This document shows, in pieces, positions 1 through 5,807 of a stretch of DNA of 10,993 nt (the stretch's first letter is position 1; each line of letters begins with the position of its first letter). The position numbers were made by a program, and so were the translations under genes. The stretch is from assembly GCA_029945495.1 (NCBI GenBank), contig JAQSCR010000496.1:1-10993 (forward strand). The letters are read 5' to 3'. The stretch is from Pseudolabrys sp. Lineage in GTDB: Bacteria > Pseudomonadota > Alphaproteobacteria > Rhizobiales > Xanthobacteraceae. The notes below the pieces were generated by a model. It had not been told where the DNA came from. It made no database searches and saw nothing but the letters and a program-made list of their open reading frames with translations.

Positions 1-330
1 ATGGCGCGCACCGATCTGCACAACGCCATGCTCGGCTTCCATGCGCGCTACGATCTGCTGCTGACGCCGACCATGCCGGTCACGGCGCTCAAAGTGGGGC
101 GGGTGATGCCGGATACCGACGCAGTCGACGGCGATTGGTTGGAGTGGTCGCCCTATACCTATCCGTTCAACCTGACCGGCCAGCCGGCGGCGTCGGTGCC
201 GTGCGGCCTCTCGGGCAACGGTCTGCCGATCGGCGCGCAGCTGGTCGGTCGGCTTGGCGACGACACTTTGGTGCTGCGGGCGTCGCGGGCGGTGGAGCAG
301 GCGATGTTGTTTCCGGCCCCAGAATTATGA
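1..330 (+). CDS. Amidase-signature family enzyme, C-terminal fragment (5' end outside window)
   Basis: This is the last 109 codons of a longer gene, ending at a TGA at 328-330. The first base of the window falls on a Met codon, but that Met is probably internal: the text after it resembles the late part of amidase-signature enzymes (GatA, AtzF and indole-acetamide hydrolase relatives), with a YDLLLTPTMP segment at residues 17-26 and YPFNLTGQPAASVPCG at about 54-69, followed by a GLPIGAQLVG strand near the end. Family members hydrolyse carboxamides with a Ser-cisSer-Lys triad. The triad and the Gly/Ser-rich signature lie upstream and cannot be checked, so the substrate is unknown and an upstream defect cannot be excluded. 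The 263-bp gap to the next start suggests it is not co-transcribed with the macroglobulin gene, although no convincing terminator was found. Family assignment is firm; specific function is open. Confidence 0.85.
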   Translation: MARTDLHNAMLGFHARYDLLLTPTMPVTALKVGRVMPDTDAVDGDWLEWSPYTYPFNLTGQPAASVPCGLSGNGLPIGAQLVGRLGDDTLVLRASRAVEQAMLFPAPEL

Positions 331-414
331 GATAAAATAATGGCTTATGGTCGGACTCTAACGCGCTTAATCCATTTTCTGAGCAGGTGATGGCGAGCGA
401 CTTGGATCCCGGCG

Positions 415-430
415 CGTGACCTAGATCACA
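415..430. promoter_or_regulatory. CRP/FNR-family palindrome (candidate operator)
   Basis: The sequence CGTGACCTAGATCACA contains perfect GTGA and TCAC half-sites separated by six bases, and the spacer is close to that of the classical CRP consensus (TGTGA-N6-TCACA). Only the first T of the consensus is replaced, by C. It lies about 165-180 bp upstream of the macroglobulin start and about 85 bp after the amidase stop, so it could control the macroglobulin/pbpC pair. Neither the binding protein nor the effect can be read from the sequence. The half-sites are GTGA/TCAC rather than the TTGA/TCAA of FNR/FixK. Confidence 0.4.
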
Positions 431-458
431 GTTCGCCGAGCCGCTCTGGCCTAGGCTC

Positions 459-494
459 GCCGCCATCGTTCGTCATTGCCGGGCCGCCATCGTT
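459..494. repeat. 12-bp direct repeat upstream of the macroglobulin gene
   Basis: GCCGCCATCGTT occurs twice without mismatch, at 459-470 and 483-494, separated by 12 bases. The centre-to-centre distance is 24 bp, a little over two helical turns. The repeat lies between the CRP-like box and the gene start, in a stretch with no coding evidence. It could be a tandem operator for a DNA-binding protein or a local duplication; nothing in the sequence decides between these. Confidence 0.5.
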
Positions 495-580
495 GATCCA
501 CGCCATAGTTATTTGTTTTCGTTGGATGCCATGGCCTCGACACCATCGGGCGCTGCAATGATAGTTGGTCGGCCGATTCC

Positions 581-585
581 GGAGG
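581..585 (+). promoter_or_regulatory. Shine-Dalgarno sequence fixing the macroglobulin start
   Basis: GGAGG lies eight bases before the ATG at 594. The frame is open from an ATG at 513, but only the ATG at 594 has a ribosome-binding site at proper spacing and is followed at once by a signal peptide. This decides the start. Confidence 0.8.
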
Positions 586-593
586 TCTCTTCC

Positions 594-3500
594 ATGCTCA
601 AGTCCGCGCGCGCTGGTTTTGCCGGCGTTCTCGCTGCCGCCTTTTTGGCGCTCGCTGTCGCCCCGAGTTTGGCGGCCGACAAGGCCTATCAGGACAACGA
701 TCTCGACCAGGCGGCGATCAAGCTCGAAGCGCAAATCAAGAGCGACGCCGGCGAGGTGACCAAGCCGGCCGCGCAGTTGCGCCGCGACGCCGACGCTGCG
801 TTCCAGAAGAAAGACTTCCGCGCCGGCATGACCGTGCTCGGCCAATTGGTGACCAGCGCGCCGAAAGACGCCGCCAACTGGCTGCGACTCTCGCGCGCCG
901 TGCTGCAGATCCGCCCGCGCGACGACCGCGAAAAGGCGCTGCTGCTCGATCGTGCTTCCACCGCCGCTTACATCGCCTATACCCGCGCCGGCGAGAAGCC
1001 GCTCGAGGCCGACAGCCTCGGCGTGCTCGGCAATACTTTGGCGAGCCGCCGGATGTGGCGGCCGGCGCTCGACACGCTGCGTCTGTCGCTCGACATGCGC
1101 GAAAACGCCGAGACGCGCGGCGAATACGAACGGCTGCGCGTCGAGCACGGCTTCCGCATGCTCGATTACACCGTCGACAGCGATGCCGTGTCGCCGCGCG
1201 CCTGCTTCCAGTTTTCGGAAACGTTGCCCGGCAAGCGCACTGATTTCTCGCCCTATGTCGCGGTCGCCGGGCAGGACCGGCCGGCGGTGTCGGCCAACGA
1301 CAAGCAGCTCTGCGTCGAAGGCCTCAAGCACGGCGAGCGCTACGCCATAACCTTGCGCGCCGGACTGCCGTCAACGGTGCGCGAGACCTTGGCGAAGACT
1401 GCCGAGTTCACGATTTTCGTGCGCGACCGCAAGCCGTTCGCACGCTTCTCCGGCAAGGCCTACGTGCTGCCGCGCAGCGGCCAGCAGGGCATTCCGGTCT
1501 TGAGCGTCAACACCGGCACCGTGCTGCTGTCGGTCTATCGCGTCGGCGACCGCAATCTGATCGACACCGTGCTCGGCTACGACTTCCAGCGCAACTTAAG
1601 CCGCAACGAGGCCGAGCAGTTGGCGTCCGAGCGTGGCAGCAAGGTGTGGAGCGGCGAACTTTCCGTCGAGCAGAAGCTCAATGCGGAAGTGGTCACAGCG
1701 TTTCCGGTCGATTCTGCGCTCACCGATCTCAAGCCCGGCGTCTATGCCATGACCGCCGCGCCGAAAGAAACGATCAGCAACGATTACGATGCGCTGGCGA
1801 CGCAATGGTTCATCGTCTCCGATTTCGGCCTGACCGCGTATTCGGCGCAGGACGGCATCGACGTGTTCGTGCATTCGCTGGCGAGTGCGCAACCGCTGTC
1901 CGGCACCGAGCTGCGGCTGGTCGCGCGCAACAATGAAGTGCTGGCGGTTAAAACCACCGACGCCAATGGTCGCGTGCATTTTGAAGCCGGGCTGACGCGC
2001 GGCGAGGGCGGCCAGTCGCCGGCGGCGGTGATCGCTTCGGCCAAGGCCGATTATGCATTCTTGAGCCTGAAGTCGCCGGGCTTCGATCTGTCCGACCGCG
2101 GCGTCGCCGGACGGCCGACGCCGGTCGGCTACGACGCCTTCGTCTATACCGAGCGCGGCGTCTATCGCACCGGCGAGAGCGTCGCGATCACCGCGCTGTT
2201 GCGCGACGCGCGCGGCGTCGCCGCACTGAGCGTGCCGGTGACGCTCGTCGTCGAGCGGCCGGACGGCGTCGACTATCGCCGGGTTGTTGTTGCCGATCAG
2301 GGCCTGGGCGGCCGTTCGCTGATCGTGCCGATCGTCGCCACCGCTGCGACCGGCACCTGGCGCGTGCGCGCCTTCACCGATCCGAAGCGTCCGGCCATTG
2401 GCGAAGTCACCTTCATGGTCGAGGACTATGTGCCCGACCGGATCGAATTCGATCTCACTACGTCGGCGAAGGCCTTGCCGCGTAACGGCCCGGCGCAATT
2501 GAGCGTCGACGGCCGTTTCCTCTACGGCGCGCCCGGCTCCGGTCTGGAATTGAGCGGCTCGATTTCCATTGCCGCCGCCAAGGAACGGCCGGGCTTTGCC
2601 GGCTACAGCTTCGGGCTGGCCGATGACGACGTGACGCCGGCGCGTCAGGAACTCGCCGATCTGCCGGCGACCGATACAAATGGCAAAGCAACATTCCCGG
2701 TCGCGCTCGACGACATCCCGGCGACCTCGCGCCCGCTCGAGGCGACTGTCACCATCAGCATGGCGGAATCCGGTGGCCGCGCCGTCGAGCGCAAGCTGAC
2801 GCTGCCGATTGCGGCGGATGCGCCGATGATCGGCGTCAAGCCGGCGTTTTCCGGGCGTTCTTTGGCTGACGGCGCCAACGCCGAATTTGACGTGGTGATG
2901 GCGGCGCCCGACGGTGCCACGCTTGCGCGCAAGGGTTTGAAATACGAACTGCTGCGCATCGAGACCAGCTATCAATGGTACCGCCAGAACGGGCAGTGGG
3001 AGTTCGAACCGATCAAGCGAACCGAGCGAGCAAGCAATGGCACGCTCGACACGACGGCCGGAAAGCCGGCGCGGTTGTCGTTGCCGGTGAAGTGGGGCCG
3101 CTATCGTCTGGAAGTGTCGGAAGGCGGCGCCAACGGCGTCGTTACCTCACTTACTTTCGATGCCGGCTTCTATGCCGAGTCGAGTGCCGAGACGCCGGAC
3201 CTGCTGGAAGTCGCGCTCGACAAACCGAGCTATCAATCAGGCGAAGCAATCAATGTCGCGGTCACGGCAACGACCGCCGGGCGGCTGACGCTCAATGTGT
3301 TCACCGACCGGCTGGTCGCCAGCCAGTTGCAGGACGTCGCCGCCGGCACCGCCAAGATCGCGCTGCCGGTCGGCCGCGATTGGGGCACCGGCGCCTATCT
3401 GGTCGCCACTCTGCGCCGTCCGCTTGACGCGCCGGCGCAGCGCATGCCCGGCCGCGCCATCGGCGTGCAGTGGTTCTCCATCGACCGCGCGGCGCGCACG

Positions 3501-5807
3501 CTGGCGCTCGACATGAAGTTGCCGGCGCAGATGCGACCGGACAGCGCGCTCACCGTCCCGGTCAAGGTCGGCGGGCTGAAAGCCGGCGAGGAGGCACGTA
3601 TCGTCGTCGCCGCCGTCGATGTCGGCATTCTTAACCTGACCAATTACAAGCCGCCGGCGCCGGACGAGTATTACCTCGGCCAGCGCCGCCTGACGGCGGA
3701 GGTGCGCGATCTCTACGGGCAATTGATCGACGGCATGCAGGGCGTGCGCGGCGCCATCCGCTCCGGCGGCGATATGGGCGGAGCGGAATTGTCCGGCTCG
3801 CCGCCGGCACAAGCGCCTTTGTCGCTGTATTCCGGCATCGTTACGGTCGGTACGGACGGTACGGCCAATATCTCGTTCGACATCCCGTCCTTCGCCGGGA
3901 CCGTGCGGGTGATGGCGGTGGCCTGGAGCGGCGACAAGGTCGGCAAGGCCTCCGGCGACGTGGTGGTGCGCGACAATGTCGTGCTGACCGCGACATTGCC
4001 GCGCTTCCTGCGCACCGGAGACCGCGGCGCGGTGCAGTTGGAGCTCGACAATGTCGAAGGCGCGGCCGGCGACTACGCCATCACCGTCGCCACCGATGGC
4101 GGCATCAAGCGCGACGGCGACAGCCCGCTGAGCTTGAAGCTCGCCGCCAAGCAGCGCGGCCGCGTCGCGGTGCCGGTGACGGCCTCCGGCTCGGGCACCG
4201 GCACGGTGACGATCACTATCGCCGGCCCGAACGGCTTTGCGCTGGCGCGCGGCTACGGCCTCGACATCCGCCCGGCGACGCAACTCCTCACGCGCCGCAC
4301 GGTGCGGTCGCTGGCCTCAGGCGAGACGCTGACGTTATCCAAGGACATGTTCGCCGATTTCGTGCCGGGTACCGGCCGCGTCGGCCTGTCGGTGGCGCTG
4401 TCGACCTCGCTCGACGTCGCGACCCTGCTTAACGAACTCGATCGCTATCCGTTCGGCTGTTCTGAGCAGATCACCAGCCGCGCGGTGGCGATGCTTTACG
4501 TCAACGAACTGGCAGCACAGGCGCGTCTCGCGCCCGACGGCGAGATCGATACGCGCATCAAGGACGCCATTGCGCGGCTGACGGCACGCCAGGGCAGCAA
4601 CGGCTCGTTCGGTCTGTGGTCGGTCGGCGGCGAGGACCCGTGGCTGGATGCCTACGTCACCGACTTCCTGACGCGCGCGCGCGAAAAGAAGTTTGAGGTG
4701 CCGGCGGTCGCGTTCCAGCTCGCCATCGACCGCCTGCGCAATTTCGTCGCGGCCGCGCCGGAGCCGAACAAGGACGGCGGGCGCGAACTGGCCTATGCGC
4801 TCTACGTGCTGGCGCGCAACGGCGCGGCGCCGGTCGGCGATCTGCGCTACATCGCCGACGTCAAGCTTAACGACCTGGCGACGCCGATTGCCAAGGCGCA
4901 GATCGCCGCCGCGCTGTCGATGCTCGGCGACAAGGCGCGCGCCGACGCGGTCTATCTCGCCGCGCTCAATTCGATCGCAGTTGTTCCGAAATTCGAGATC
5001 GGCCGCGCCGATTTCGGCTCGGCCCTGCGCGACGCGGCGGCTCTGGTGACGCTCGCCTCCGAAGGGCGGGCGCCGCAGGCGACCATCACGCAAGCGGTGG
5101 CACGCGTCGACAGCGCGCGCAAGCTGTCGCCTTACACGTCGACGCAGGAGGGCGCCTGGCTGGTGCTCGCCGCCCGCGCGCTGGCCACGCAATTGAACGC
5201 GATTTCGCTGTCGGTCAACGGCGAGGCGCGGCAGGGCGCCTATTATCGCAGCGTCAGTGTCGATCAACTGGCGCAGCCGATCGCTGTCGCCAATAGCGGC
5301 AGCGGCGCGGTGCAGGCGGTGGTGTCGGTGTCGGGCGCGCCGTTGACGCCGGAGCCGGCCGCCGAGCGCGGCTTCAAGATCGAACGCACGTTCCACACGC
5401 TCGACGGGGAGCCCGCCGATGCGACGAAGGCAACGCAGAACGACCGCTTCGTCGTGGTGCTGAAGATGACCGAGCCGCAGCCACAGTTCGGCCGCGTCAT
5501 CGTCGCCGATTATCTGCCGGCCGGATTCGAGATCGACAATCCGCGGCTGGTGTCGTCGGGCGAAACCGGGACTTTGGCCTGGATCGCCGATGCGGTGCCG
5601 CCGGTGAACGCGGAATTCCGCGACGACCGCTTCACCGCGGCGTTCGAGCGCAAGGCGGATTCGGCGCCGGTGTTTACGGTGGCCTATGTGGTGCGGGCGG
5701 TGTCGCCCGGCCGTTACACGTTGCCGCAAGCCCAGGTCGAGGACATGTATCGCCCCGACCGTTTCGGGCGCACCGCGACGGGGACGATAGAGATTTCGGC
5801 GAAATGA
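594..5807 (+). CDS. yfhM: Bacterial alpha-2-macroglobulin family protein, secreted, thioester-containing
   Basis: This 1737-residue protein belongs to the bacterial alpha-2-macroglobulins (E. coli YfhM/ECAM type, slightly shorter), proposed to trap invading proteases in the periplasm and bind them covalently. The start at 594 has GGAGG eight bases upstream and a signal peptide at residues 1-27 (Lys/Arg head, Ala/Leu core, likely cut after SLA). Unlike YfhM it has no lipobox Cys, so it is predicted to be soluble rather than a lipoprotein. Helical TPR-like sequence covers about 50-190. The macroglobulin N-terminal module, with the AFVYTERGVYRTGE strand, is near 515-530. An Ala/Gly/Ser-rich stretch at 1048-1081 may be the bait region, and the thioester motif is CSEQ at 1289-1292 (bacterial members often have CLEQ, animal ones CGEQ). 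The helical thioester domain and a C-terminal beta domain follow. I see only three Cys: 204 and 240, a possible disulfide, and 1289. Its stop overlaps the pbpC start by four bases. The symbol follows E. coli. Confidence 0.93.
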   Translation: MLKSARAGFAGVLAAAFLALAVAPSLAADKAYQDNDLDQAAIKLEAQIKSDAGEVTKPAAQLRRDADAAFQKKDFRAGMTVLGQLVTSAPKDAANWLRLSRAVLQIRPRDDREKALLLDRASTAAYIAYTRAGEKPLEADSLGVLGNTLASRRMWRPALDTLRLSLDMRENAETRGEYERLRVEHGFRMLDYTVDSDAVSPRACFQFSETLPGKRTDFSPYVAVAGQDRPAVSANDKQLCVEGLKHGERYAITLRAGLPSTVRETLAKTAEFTIFVRDRKPFARFSGKAYVLPRSGQQGIPVLSVNTGTVLLSVYRVGDRNLIDTVLGYDFQRNLSRNEAEQLASERGSKVWSGELSVEQKLNAEVVTAFPVDSALTDLKPGVYAMTAAPKETISNDYDALATQWFIVSDFGLTAYSAQDGIDVFVHSLASAQPLSGTELRLVARNNEVLAVKTTDANGRVHFEAGLTRGEGGQSPAAVIASAKADYAFLSLKSPGFDLSDRGVAGRPTPVGYDAFVYTERGVYRTGESVAITALLRDARGVAALSVPVTLVVERPDGVDYRRVVVADQGLGGRSLIVPIVATAATGTWRVRAFTDPKRPAIGEVTFMVEDYVPDRIEFDLTTSAKALPRNGPAQLSVDGRFLYGAPGSGLELSGSISIAAAKERPGFAGYSFGLADDDVTPARQELADLPATDTNGKATFPVALDDIPATSRPLEATVTISMAESGGRAVERKLTLPIAADAPMIGVKPAFSGRSLADGANAEFDVVMAAPDGATLARKGLKYELLRIETSYQWYRQNGQWEFEPIKRTERASNGTLDTTAGKPARLSLPVKWGRYRLEVSEGGANGVVTSLTFDAGFYAESSAETPDLLEVALDKPSYQSGEAINVAVTATTAGRLTLNVFTDRLVASQLQDVAAGTAKIALPVGRDWGTGAYLVATLRRPLDAPAQRMPGRAIGVQWFSIDRAARTLALDMKLPAQMRPDSALTVPVKVGGLKAGEEARIVVAAVDVGILNLTNYKPPAPDEYYLGQRRLTAEVRDLYGQLIDGMQGVRGAIRSGGDMGGAELSGSPPAQAPLSLYSGIVTVGTDGTANISFDIPSFAGTVRVMAVAWSGDKVGKASGDVVVRDNVVLTATLPRFLRTGDRGAVQLELDNVEGAAGDYAITVATDGGIKRDGDSPLSLKLAAKQRGRVAVPVTASGSGTGTVTITIAGPNGFALARGYGLDIRPATQLLTRRTVRSLASGETLTLSKDMFADFVPGTGRVGLSVALSTSLDVATLLNELDRYPFGCSEQITSRAVAMLYVNELAAQARLAPDGEIDTRIKDAIARLTARQGSNGSFGLWSVGGEDPWLDAYVTDFLTRAREKKFEVPAVAFQLAIDRLRNFVAAAPEPNKDGGRELAYALYVLARNGAAPVGDLRYIADVKLNDLATPIAKAQIAAALSMLGDKARADAVYLAALNSIAVVPKFEIGRADFGSALRDAAALVTLASEGRAPQATITQAVARVDSARKLSPYTSTQEGAWLVLAARALATQLNAISLSVNGEARQGAYYRSVSVDQLAQPIAVANSGSGAVQAVVSVSGAPLTPEPAAERGFKIERTFHTLDGEPADATKATQNDRFVVVLKMTEPQPQFGRVIVADYLPAGFEIDNPRLVSSGETGTLAWIADAVPPVNAEFRDDRFTAAFERKADSAPVFTVAYVVRAVSPGRYTLPQAQVEDMYRPDRFGRTATGTIEISAK
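3735..3836 (+). other. Candidate bait region within the macroglobulin
   Basis: Residues 1048-1081 of the macroglobulin are low in complexity (Gly, Ser, Ala and Pro with scattered Arg, Asp, Glu and Leu) between well-ordered beta-rich segments. They lie roughly 200-240 residues before the thioester Cys. In this family a flexible bait loop upstream of the thioester domain is cut by target proteases. The placement rests on composition and spacing only, without an alignment. Confidence 0.4.
4458..4469 (+). other. Thioester motif (CSEQ) of the macroglobulin
   Basis: The codons TGT-TCT-GAG-CAG encode Cys1289-Ser-Glu-Gln1292 within the context YPFGCSEQITSRA, which matches the family's conserved aromatic-Pro-aromatic-Gly-Cys-x-Glu-Gln element. 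The Cys and Gln that form the internal thioester are both present, so the protein should be able to bind attackers covalently. The middle residue is Ser, where E. coli YfhM has Leu. Confidence 0.85.

Noticed and set aside
437..459. Inverted repeat CGAGCC...GGCTCG as a terminator of the amidase gene
   Set aside because: Six-pair stem with an 11-base loop, no T-run, and about 105 bases after the stop; too weak to call.
471..484. CGTCATTGCCGGG as a second copy of the palindromic repeat
   Set aside because: It resembles the outer end of the repeat (CGTCATTCCGGG) but lacks the inner hairpins and the opposite arm; similarity is limited to about 12 bases.
513..593. Upstream ATG extending the macroglobulin by 27 residues
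   Set aside because: The extension has no ribosome-binding site and would bury the signal peptide behind a polar segment; ATG 594 has GGAGG at ideal spacing.
426..1331. Long open frame on the minus strand opposite the macroglobulin start
   Set aside because: Antisense shadow of a high-GC gene; the product is Arg/His/Gly-rich with no family features and conflicts with a well-supported gene on the other strand.
1596..5729. Three further long minus-strand frames (1596-2975, 3237-4283, 4335-5729)
   Set aside because: Same cause: codon bias on the + strand removes stops in the complementary frame. Their products are low in complexity and Arg/Gln/His-rich.
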